A stretch of DNA of 7,591 bases from Muribaculaceae bacterium (GTDB taxonomy: Bacteria; Bacteroidota; Bacteroidia; Bacteroidales; Muribaculaceae), in the NCBI GenBank assembly GCA_016292745.1, contig JAEDFO010000080.1:1-7591 (forward strand), written 5' to 3'. Every line of letters starts with the position of its first letter. The stretch's first letter is position 1. A model generated the notes under the pieces. That model saw nothing but the letters and a program-made list of their open reading frames with translations. It made no database searches and had not been told where the DNA came from. The position numbers and the translations under genes were made by a program. Shown in pieces: positions 1 through 5,887 of this stretch.

Positions 1-14
1 GGTCATCGCCCCCT

Positions 15-49
15 AAGCCCCGAGGAGCAATCCCCGGGGCTTTCTGTTT
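15..49 (+). terminator. Intrinsic terminator of an upstream plus-strand unit
   Basis: The arms at 16-26 and 31-41 form an 11-bp GC-rich stem with one A-C mismatch, closed by a GCAA tetraloop, and an outer A-T pair at 15/42 extends it. A T-rich tail (TTTCTGTTT) follows on the plus strand. On the minus strand the hairpin is followed by a G-run, so it works only for plus-strand transcription. A TAA at 14-16 at the base of the stem could be the stop codon of a gene lying left of the window, but only four codons of it would be visible, so no gene is called. Confidence 0.75.
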
Positions 50-524
50 ATATCCGGCAGCGGGGGGCTGATTGCCTTGAGGAGACATCCCTATAGCTGA
101 CTCCACACTGGCGAGCCACACTGTGGCGAGTCTGTGTGTGGGGAACATACCAATGAGGTACTGGGCCAATATTGCCGTATGTAGGCATGTTAGCCTGATG
201 GTGATCCTTGATTTAATCTTGTCTGCTGTATCCAGCTGCCGCCTTTTGTGCGGTTCGCTGTCATATCGCCAAACGGCTCTTCTGATGCTATCGTAGCCGC
301 CTTTGGCGGTTTGCTTTCATCTCGATAAACGGCTTTCCGATGCTACCGCTGCGGCCATTGGGGGTGGCAATTGGGTGTTGCATGTACATGTTGTGGCTTT
401 GGGGGTGGTGGGCTATAATGTTTGGCCTGACGATATACAAGATACATTACACGGGCAGTCCGATTGGGCTGCCCGTATTAGATTTAGCGCTTTGCGGAGC
501 TTTTCTGTTGTCCAAAGAGATTAG
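50..524. other. Intergenic region without a convincing gene
   Basis: I see no recognisable protein gene here. The region holds a possible structured element at 101-143, a degenerate tandem repeat (listed separately), and a hairpin at 451-476 (arms of 11 bp with one G-T wobble, loop GATT) that lacks a proper T-run on either side. One minus-strand frame is open from 316 to the left edge, about 105 codons, with its first ATG at 148. Two plus-strand frames at 303-524 and 340-534 are also open, one from a TTG start and one from an ATG. None has a start context or a domain I recognise. The frames overlap each other on opposite strands and run through repeats, so most or all are probably chance. Confidence 0.5.
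238..347. repeat. Imperfect tandem repeat, two copies of about 55 bp
   Basis: Copy 1 spans 238-292 and copy 2 spans 296-347. Aligned by hand they agree at roughly four fifths of positions with three single-base gaps. Both begin with GCCGCC and end with GATGCTAYC, and both carry AAACGGCT in the middle. Each copy starts with a small hairpin: CCGC/GCGG at 239-242 and 250-253 in copy 1, and CCGCC/GGCGG at 297-301 and 305-309 in copy 2. The reading frame is not kept between copies because of the gaps. I do not recognise the element. Confidence 0.7.
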
Positions 525-554
525 TTTGCAATGAAGTTACACAGATTACCTTTG
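525..554 (+). promoter_or_regulatory. Candidate Bacteroidota promoter, plus strand
   Basis: TTTG at 525-528 is followed after 18 bases by TACCTTTG at 547-554. This matches the Bacteroidota -33 (TTTG) and -7 (TAnnTTTG) elements. Transcription would begin near 560 and run rightward, away from the plus-strand terminator at 15-49 and toward the 3' end of the minus-strand envelope cluster. No annotated plus-strand protein gene lies downstream, so the site is either a small-RNA or micro-protein promoter or a chance match. Confidence 0.45.
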
Positions 555-560
555 AGTGCG

Positions 561-675
561 GGCTCGAAAGTGTAGGCTCTTGCAAATTGTTTTAAGAATT
601 CAATGGTTGAAGCTTTTGGCTTCGCGTTAATTGATGTTTCGCTCTTTGGCTGTGTTTTAGCTGAGTAGATTTTTT
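561..675 (+). ncRNA. Candidate small RNA or micro-protein transcript
   Basis: A promoter-like pair ends at 554 and a run of six T ends at 675, which delimits a transcript of about 115 bases. Inside are a hairpin at about 608-622 (GAAGC/GCTTC) and a weaker, wobble-rich hairpin just before the T-run. A 21-codon frame starts at ATG 603 and stops at TAG 666-668, directly before the T-run; its product would begin MVEAFGFALID and be mostly hydrophobic. No Shine-Dalgarno site is visible, which is normal in this phylum. The 3' end faces the minus-strand gene ending at 795, so it could also influence transcripts converging on it. I recognise no known RNA family. The call rests on promoter, hairpins and T-run alone. 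Confidence 0.28.
642..675 (+). terminator. Weak candidate terminator, plus strand
   Basis: GGCT at 648-651 can pair with AGCT at 659-662 (one G-T wobble). The stem can be lengthened either by wobble pairs 645-647/663-665 or by CTC 642-644 with GAG 663-665. A run of six T follows at 670-675. The stem is short and wobble-rich, so the T-run is the main support. Confidence 0.3.
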
Positions 676-794
676 GCATAGGCATTTGTTAATAGTTACA
701 TTATTATAACGCATATAGTGCGCCATTATTATTTGCCATTGCAATATTTTATGGAAAAAATTCTGTAATTCTGCTGTAGCCCTGTGGCAGGTAA

Positions 795-1295
795 TTAATC
801 TGTTGCTGTGGCAATGATGTCGTATCGCAGAATCTTGACAGCTACGGCAAATGGAGTTGCCTGTCGGCGAGAGCGGGGGCTAAGGTAGTAGTAGAATCTG
901 CGATGTCGGTCGAACGAAGCGATGTCGACGCTTCGCGTTGCTCCGGCGGGGATTTCACAGTCAAGCCATTCGTCGCGCTGGTGCAGCAGTTCGCCTGTTT
1001 CGTAGTTAGTGTATCGGAACCGTACTTTTATTCGTGAAATGTCGAAGGTGGTGTTGTTAGTAACGAGCATTGTTTCCTTGGTGTCGGTAGCGCGTTTTTC
1101 GAAGCCTTTTATCGAAATCAACTGTGGCTGGAACCACTGTGAGCAGCCTGTGGCTGTCAGAGAGTCGTCGATAGCGGTGAGCATTGTTTGGTTTGCGCTT
1201 TCGTTGACCGATTTGCGCACGGTATTCTGAGCTGTTGCAATAGCGGCGGATAGAAGCAGTGCTATTGAGGCTATAGTGAGCGAAGTTGATTTCAT
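795..1295 (-). CDS. Small exported protein of unknown function, Ig-like fold suspected
   Basis: This gene encodes 166 residues. Residues 1-22 form a clear signal peptide: Lys2, a hydrophobic core (IASIALLLSAAIA), then an ATAQ cleavage region. I do not recognise a named domain. Residues 73-126 show the alternating pattern of a small beta-sandwich, with VTNNTTFDISRIKVRFRY followed by a GELLHQRDEW turn and an EIPAGATRSVDI strand, as in FxLYD-like or other Ig-like secreted domains; this is an inference from pattern only. A conserved-looking aromatic cluster (RRFYYYLSP) sits at 132-140. Two cysteines (51 and 113) could form a disulfide in the periplasm. The ATG at 1295 places the signal peptide at the N-terminus and lies 12 bases after the upstream gene's stop, so the gene is probably the last of the three-gene envelope operon. 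No clean terminator follows; a minus-strand T6 at 760-755 has no good stem before it. Confidence 0.85.
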   Translation of the reverse strand: MKSTSLTIASIALLLSAAIATAQNTVRKSVNESANQTMLTAIDDSLTATGCSQWFQPQLISIKGFEKRATDTKETMLVTNNTTFDISRIKVRFRYTNYETGELLHQRDEWLDCEIPAGATRSVDIASFDRHRRFYYYLSPRSRRQATPFAVAVKILRYDIIATATD

Positions 1296-1307
1296 GGCTG
1301 TATTGGA

Positions 1308-1880
1308 TTATAGACAACGCAGGTCGAGCGGCGAGCGTTGATACGATGACGGATATATTTTGCGCATACCGAATGGAAGTTCGACGCCTTTAGGCTCGAC
1401 CCCTATTGATAGAGCACGGAACAGAGACGGAAGAATGCGGGATACGTTGAAGCGGACACGGATATTGACGTCGGGGCGTCGGAATTGCATTGCAGCATTG
1501 TTTTCGGCGAGCGATGCGACGCAGTGGTTTGTGGTGGATTTGTCGGTTTCTGATTCGAAGAACACCACGTTGAATGTGCCGTTGACGGCGCTTTCGGTGA
1601 TTTGGCCCACGATTGTTCCAGGAGCGATGGAGCAGTCAGGCACATCGATGGCTCGAATGATGTAAGAGCGTTGGCGAGCATCGAGCTGGCTACGCTCGAT
1701 GCTGACGGTTGCCCGGTCGGCGTCGTAGAACCATATACCCTCGAGTGCATCGTCGTGAGAGATGTTCTTAAGAGAAATCACGGCCTGTTCGACATCGATG
1801 GTGCCCACATTTTGCGATATAGCCGGAGCTGCAGCGAGCAACAACAAAGTGGACAGGGCCACCGAAAGACGTTTCATCAT
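1308..1880 (-). CDS. Exported protein of unknown function
   Basis: This gene encodes 190 residues. It starts with MMKR and a hydrophobic stretch (VALSTLLLLAAAPA) followed by an ISQ cleavage region near residue 23, so the product is exported, most likely to the periplasm or cell surface. It has no lipobox cysteine. The mature part is predicted beta-rich, with motifs EGIW at 47-50, PGTIVGQI at 87-94 and a GMRKIYPSSY tail at 171-180. I believe similar layouts occur in uncharacterised Bacteroidales secreted proteins, but I cannot name a family. Cysteines are at 83, 120 and 189. The start ATG at 1880 overlaps the stop of the DUF3078 gene in an ATGA arrangement; a second ATG at 1877 would give a one-base overlap and only removes Met1. 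Either choice implies translational coupling, which suggests that the protein works with, or is made in proportion to, the outer-membrane protein. Confidence 0.87.
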   Translation of the reverse strand: MMKRLSVALSTLLLLAAAPAISQNVGTIDVEQAVISLKNISHDDALEGIWFYDADRATVSIERSQLDARQRSYIIRAIDVPDCSIAPGTIVGQITESAVNGTFNVVFFESETDKSTTNHCVASLAENNAAMQFRRPDVNIRVRFNVSRILPSLFRALSIGVEPKGVELPFGMRKIYPSSYQRSPLDLRCL

Positions 1881-3244
1881 ATCTTATAGCTGAAACCGAG
1901 ACTCAGAATCTCCTTGAACTGCCATTTCTTCCATGTAGGGTCGCTGTCGCGCGAAGAGTCGTATCGCAGGTGCATGTAGAGCTGAGTGCTCAGATATTTG
2001 TTGATTGAGAAGTTGAGAGTGTTCTCGAGGTCGCCCTGGATGTAGTCGTAGTCGGTGAAGACGAAGAAACGTGTTGACATTGAAACGTTGAGACTGATTT
2101 TCCAGTTCATGGTCATTTCCATTTTTGAACCGACCTGGTGCGCGAAGTGACGACCGGGCTCGATGCCGAACCATTCAGGCTTTATTTTCTCTATTTCGCG
2201 GCAAATCTTCATGTTGTAGGACACCGGGGCCATCGAGGCATTGAGGTTGAAGGTACCTTTCTTGTTTGCAGTGCTGTAAGTCATACCAAGACCGAGGTTG
2301 AGTTCGCCCGGCGAGAGGAACGACGCCTTCATGTTGTTTGTGTTGGCGGTGTAGTTGTTGAAAATCTGTGTTTTGAATTGGAGCGAAAGGGTATAGTACC
2401 ATTTTTGGATGGCCTTAATACCGAGCATCGAGTTGATTTGGAACATGTCCTCGTTGATGGCGTAGCTACGGAGCGAGTCTTGCGGAGCTGAGTTAAGACC
2501 AATCTTATACTGGATTGTGTTCTCGAAGAGCAGCTTAGTGTAGACGTTCGGGTTTAGCTTAGCGTGGAATATGAAGTTTCCCAAGAGGTTCAGGTTGCTT
2601 GTACCGCCTTGATACCAGTTGTCGGAAAGGTATGCTTGAGAGAACTGGACAGAGGCGTTGAAGCTGCGAATCCATTTTTTGATTTTCACATCTTCGCGTT
2701 GCGGTTTTTCGCTTGGTGCATCTTTAATGATGAATTCCTCGATGCTCATGGAGAGTTTGTCGGGAGCCATCGTGATTACGTATTGCTTCGGCGGCTCGGG
2801 CATATCCCAGATGTTGTAGTGCACCAAATCGGGATGGTATACGATTGTGCGGTATGACTGATACATGTCGAAGCGGTTGTTGCGTTCGAGCTGTCGGAGC
2901 CATTGGTCGGAGGGTCGCAACTTCATTTCGGCCGGCTTCAGAGGGTTGTATGGCTCAACGGGAATTGTGTCGTATGCATCGATGCAAATAGGTTGTTGGA
3001 AAATGAGTGGCAGATACAGCATACTTGGTCGCACCGGAGTGTCGGGGATTGAGTCATCGAACATGTCGGCGAAAATGTAAAGTTCGTCGTCAGTGTCAAC
3101 GCTGTCGGAGCTGGCTTCGGTGTCGATGTCAGCGGAGACTCCGTTATTGATGGTGTCGGTGGTAGCACTGCCGGCCGATTGAGCCTGTAGAGTCAGCAAC
3201 GAAGCTGAAGCAAACAGGATGTATGTAAAAAGTCGTCTAATCAT
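1877..3244 (-). CDS. DUF3078 domain outer-membrane beta-barrel protein
   Basis: This gene encodes 455 residues. A signal peptide spans residues 1-21 (RR, then a hydrophobic core ending LTLQAQ). It is followed by an acidic, low-complexity stretch at about 24-70 rich in Asp, Ser and Thr, then a conserved-looking region at 71-185. From about 190 onward the protein has the DUF3078 pattern: W191, SQAYLSDNWYQGG at 202-214, a run of amphipathic strands, FLSPGELNLGLGM at 309-321, and a last strand ending FSYKI at the C-terminus, as expected for BAM-inserted barrels. DUF3078 is a Bacteroidota family taken to be outer-membrane barrels; substrate and function are unknown. The ATG at 3244 is preceded by GAAGGAA, an unusually good purine stretch for this phylum, though very close to the start. 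The gene heads a cluster of three exported proteins, with a 4-base overlap into the next gene. Confidence 0.9.
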   Translation of the reverse strand: MIRRLFTYILFASASLLTLQAQSAGSATTDTINNGVSADIDTEASSDSVDTDDELYIFADMFDDSIPDTPVRPSMLYLPLIFQQPICIDAYDTIPVEPYNPLKPAEMKLRPSDQWLRQLERNNRFDMYQSYRTIVYHPDLVHYNIWDMPEPPKQYVITMAPDKLSMSIEEFIIKDAPSEKPQREDVKIKKWIRSFNASVQFSQAYLSDNWYQGGTSNLNLLGNFIFHAKLNPNVYTKLLFENTIQYKIGLNSAPQDSLRSYAINEDMFQINSMLGIKAIQKWYYTLSLQFKTQIFNNYTANTNNMKASFLSPGELNLGLGMTYSTANKKGTFNLNASMAPVSYNMKICREIEKIKPEWFGIEPGRHFAHQVGSKMEMTMNWKISLNVSMSTRFFVFTDYDYIQGDLENTLNFSINKYLSTQLYMHLRYDSSRDSDPTWKKWQFKEILSLGFSYKI

Positions 3245-3263
3245 TTCCTTCTCTATATTATGC

Positions 3264-3307
3264 AGGTGCTAAAATGGTGAGCACCTTGAATTTGGTTGTC
3301 AAAAATA
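3264..3307 (-). promoter_or_regulatory. Candidate -7 box and leader hairpin before the DUF3078 gene
   Basis: On the minus strand TATTTTTG (3307-3300) matches the Bacteroidota -7 box, but no TTTG is found at the expected upstream distance. The predicted transcript would begin near 3293. It would almost at once form a perfect 7-bp hairpin (AGGTGCT at 3286-3280 with AGCACCT at 3270-3264, 9-base loop) about 20 bases before the start codon. No T-run follows the hairpin on either strand, so it is not a normal terminator for the upstream lyase gene. It may protect the 5' end or mark the boundary between the two units. Confidence 0.35.
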
Positions 3308-3335
3308 ACAGTTATTGCATCGAGGCGTTAGCCGG

Positions 3336-4505
3336 TCATAATGCCAAGCGAAGCTTTTCGAGGGCGTCGGCAATCACCGAGCGTGCAGTGGCTACGTTAA
3401 GCCTCATGCAACCGGCACCTTCAGCGCCGAATATCTCACCATCGTTAAGTGCCAGATGGGCTTTGTTGATGAAAGTGTCGACGAGCGCATCGTGGCAGAG
3501 GTTGAGCGCCGAGCAATCGAGCCACACCAGGAACGAAGCCTCGGGTCGGATAGGGTGAACCAGCGGGATGTATTGGTTGCAATATTGCTCGATGAATCGG
3601 ATGTTGTCCTCGATATAAGCCTTAGCTTGTTCGAGCCACTCCTCGCCATGGTTGTATGCCGCTTCGGTGGCAACTGTGGCGACAAAGGTAGGGGCGTCGA
3701 ATTCGTTTGCTTCGAGCCATTGGAAGAAACCGCGGCGTATATCGGGATTCTTTACCACAGTCCAAGAGCTTACGAGGCCCGGAATGTTGAAAGTCTTTGA
3801 CGGAGCGCCGAAAACGACGCTGTTTTGGGCAGCTTCGTCGCAACAGGTTGCAAATGGGGTGAAGCGGTTTCCGAACATAGCCAAATCGCCGTGGATTTCA
3901 TCGCTGATTACCAGCACTCCGTATTGTTTGCATAGCCTTGCAAGGCGTACCAGAGTGTCTTTGTCCCAGGTTATTCCGATGGGATTGTGCGGATTGCACA
4001 AAATCATTAGCTTGGGGTGCTGATATGCAAAAATCTGTTCCAGACCGTCAAAATCCATCGAGAATGTGTCGCCATGGCGGATAAGCGGATTGGCTGCCAC
4101 CTTGCGGCCATTGCCTTCGGTGACGATTCGGAACGGATGATACACTGGCGGCTGGATAACCACAGTGTCGCCCGGGCGTGTGAAGTAGTTCACGGCAAAA
4201 CCGATTGCCTTGACCACTCCGGGCACGTATGTAACCTCTTCGCGGCTGAACGAGAAGTTGTTGCGGCGTTGTTGCCAATCGATAATCGACTGCCAATAGC
4301 TGTCGTCGGCCACGGCGTATCCGTAGATGTGATGGGCAATGCGCCGCTGCAGCGCCTCGGATATTTCGGGGCACACTTCGAAGTCCATGTCGGCGACCCA
4401 CAGCGGCACCAGGTCGGTGCGCCCGAAAAGCTCTTTCAAGCCATCGAACTTAACCGACTGGGTGTTGTGGCGATTGATTACCGTATCGAAATTATATCGG
4501 GTCAT
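3336..4505 (-). CDS. MalY/PatB family PLP-dependent C-S lyase (cystathionine beta-lyase type)
   Basis: This gene encodes 389 residues, a normal length for the family. It is a fold-type I PLP enzyme of the MalY/PatB branch, whose members cleave cystathionine or other cysteine S-conjugates to a thiol, pyruvate and ammonia in the cytoplasm. Family marks are WVADMDF at 36-42, NPHNPIG at 171-177 (Asn174 for PLP), SDEIHGDL at 201-208 (Asp202 for the pyridine nitrogen; the His after DEI is typical of MalY/PatB and differs from the Tyr of aspartate aminotransferases), the Schiff-base lysine 237 in APSKTFNIPGL, and Arg368 near the C-terminus for the substrate carboxylate. The ATG at 4505 lies 31 bases after the aminotransferase stop, with no promoter or terminator seen between, so the two are probably cotranscribed. 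Whether the main substrate is cystathionine, cysteine or another thioether cannot be told from sequence. Confidence 0.92.
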   Translation of the reverse strand: MTRYNFDTVINRHNTQSVKFDGLKELFGRTDLVPLWVADMDFEVCPEISEALQRRIAHHIYGYAVADDSYWQSIIDWQQRRNNFSFSREEVTYVPGVVKAIGFAVNYFTRPGDTVVIQPPVYHPFRIVTEGNGRKVAANPLIRHGDTFSMDFDGLEQIFAYQHPKLMILCNPHNPIGITWDKDTLVRLARLCKQYGVLVISDEIHGDLAMFGNRFTPFATCCDEAAQNSVVFGAPSKTFNIPGLVSSWTVVKNPDIRRGFFQWLEANEFDAPTFVATVATEAAYNHGEEWLEQAKAYIEDNIRFIEQYCNQYIPLVHPIRPEASFLVWLDCSALNLCHDALVDTFINKAHLALNDGEIFGAEGAGCMRLNVATARSVIADALEKLRLAL

Positions 4506-4536
4506 TTAGGAAATCTGTTGAGAAATCGGATTACGT

Positions 4537-5730
4537 TCACTTGAGTTCGGCAAGAGCATTCTTAATTCGGGTCATGGCCTCGACAATGTTTTCGTCGCTG
4601 GTTGCATAGCTCAGACGGATGTGGCCTGGAGCACAGAATGCAGCACCGTCAACGGTAGCTACGTGAGCATGCTCGAGCAGATACATGGCCATGTCGTTAG
4701 CGTTGTTGATAACGCGGTCGCCAAAGCGTTTGCCAAAGTATGAAGAAACTTCAGGGAACAGGTAGAATGCTCCTTCGGGGTGATTGATTCTGATACCCGG
4801 GATTTCGTGAGCCAGCTTAACGATGAGGTCGCGTCGGCGTTCGAATGCCAGTCGCATCTGCTCAACGCAGTCTTGGCTTCCGGTGTAGGCAGCTTCGGCG
4901 GCTTTCTGAGCAATAGACGAAGCTCCCGATGTGTATTGGCTTTGCAGCTTGCTGTTGGCCTTTGCGAGCCAGAGCGGTGCGGCAAGGAATCCGATACGCC
5001 ATCCGGTCATGGCATAAGCCTTTGACACACCGTTAACGATGGCAACACGGTTACGGACACATTCAAACTGAGAAATCGACTCGAAATGGCCGGTGAAGTT
5101 GATGTGTTCGTAGATTTCGTCGGCAAGAATCAAGATGTCGGGATAATCGGCGAGCACGTCGGCAAGCGCCTTGAGTTCCTCCTTAGAATATACACTGCCG
5201 GTAGGGTTCGACGGCGAGCAGATTAGAATCATGCGGGTCTTTGGCGTGATTGCCTCGCGCAGCTGCTGGGCTGTAATCTTGAAGTTTTGCTCAACGCCGG
5301 CATAAACGAGCACTGGGACACCTTCGGCCAGCTTAACCATCTCCACATAGCTCACCCAAGCCGGAGTGGGGATTATAACCTCGTCGCCGGGATTGATTGC
5401 CGATAGGATGCAGTTGCACAGCGATTGCTTTGCACCGTTCGACACGATTATTTGCTCCGGAGCAAAATCCACACCGTTTTCATTTTTGAGTTTGGCTGCA
5501 ATAGCCTTTCTGAGGCTTAGATATCCGGGTACAGGGGTGTAGAACGAGAAATTGTCGTCGATAGCCTTCTTTGCGGCCTCTTTGATATGGTCGGGAGTGA
5601 AAAAGTCGGGTTCGCCCACCGAAAGGTTAATAACGTGGACACCCTGAGCCTTTAGCTCGTTGCTTTTCTGCGACATGGCCAAAGTGGCCGATGGCGACAG
5701 ATTCATAACTCGTTGCGAAATCTGTTCCAT
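4537..5730 (-). CDS. aspC: Class I PLP-dependent aminotransferase, aspartate aminotransferase type
   Basis: I start the protein at ATG 5730, giving 397 residues that begin MEQISQRVMNLSPSAT, which matches the usual N-terminus of the family. A TTG four codons upstream extends the frame but is unlikely to be used. The protein is a cytoplasmic subgroup I-gamma aminotransferase, close in motif layout to the Thermus aspartate aminotransferase. It has SVGEPDF at 37-43, GAKQSL at 99-104, TPAWVSY at 122-128, SPSNPTG at 172-178 (Asn175), ADEIYEH at 203-209 (Asp204, Tyr207), Schiff-base lysine 237 within SKAYAMTGWRIGF, and Arg372 in HIRLSYATS for the alpha-carboxylate. Lys101 sits where the Thermus enzyme has the lysine that helps bind acidic side chains, which favours aspartate/glutamate (or prephenate) as substrate. 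The gene has its own strong promoter and is followed by a C-S lyase gene. Confidence 0.93.
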   Translation of the reverse strand: MEQISQRVMNLSPSATLAMSQKSNELKAQGVHVINLSVGEPDFFTPDHIKEAAKKAIDDNFSFYTPVPGYLSLRKAIAAKLKNENGVDFAPEQIIVSNGAKQSLCNCILSAINPGDEVIIPTPAWVSYVEMVKLAEGVPVLVYAGVEQNFKITAQQLREAITPKTRMILICSPSNPTGSVYSKEELKALADVLADYPDILILADEIYEHINFTGHFESISQFECVRNRVAIVNGVSKAYAMTGWRIGFLAAPLWLAKANSKLQSQYTSGASSIAQKAAEAAYTGSQDCVEQMRLAFERRRDLIVKLAHEIPGIRINHPEGAFYLFPEVSSYFGKRFGDRVINNANDMAMYLLEHAHVATVDGAAFCAPGHIRLSYATSDENIVEAMTRIKNALAELK

Positions 5731-5822
5731 ATTGTAATTCAATTAAGCAGTTGTCAATTGGTTGTTTAATAACATTTTGGTTATGTGGGCCGTGCCGATA
5801 CGGCATAGCACACCTAATAGCG

Positions 5823-5853
5823 CAAAGATACAACAAAGCGTTGCAGAATCAAA
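5823..5853 (-). promoter_or_regulatory. Bacteroidota promoter of the aminotransferase-lyase unit
   Basis: Read on the minus strand, TTTG (5853-5850) is followed after exactly 19 bases by TATCTTTG (5830-5823), an excellent match to the -33/-7 consensus. The start of transcription would fall near 5816, leaving a leader of about 85 bases. That leader contains a 5-bp hairpin (TGCCG/CGGCA, 5793-5805). The spacer itself contains a short dyad, CAAC/GTTG at 5831-5843. The site lies just beyond the stop of the TIGR02757 gene, which supports a separate transcription unit. Confidence 0.75.
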
Positions 5854-5887
5854 ACATTTGGTGTAATTAATGCTGGAAGTTGAGTTG

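Noticed and set aside
60..240. Known structured RNA such as 6S RNA, SRP RNA or a cobalamin riboswitch
   Set aside because: I looked for their conserved cores on both strands and did not find them.
451..476. Strong hairpin considered as a terminator
   Set aside because: The stem is good, but neither strand has a T-run after it, and it lies over 300 bases from the nearest gene end.
340..534. Hydrophobic 64-codon plus-strand frame, possible small membrane protein
   Set aside because: The Trp/Gly/Leu-rich product follows from G/T-rich DNA, the start lies inside the tandem repeat, and no promoter precedes it.
755..794. Minus-strand terminator after the last envelope gene
   Set aside because: There is a T6 on the minus strand, but the bases before it make only 4-bp stems, so I do not call it.
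4017..4544. 175-codon plus-strand open frame
   Set aside because: It is wholly antisense to the lyase gene, whose PLP motifs are all intact; the length is explained by codon bias on the other strand.
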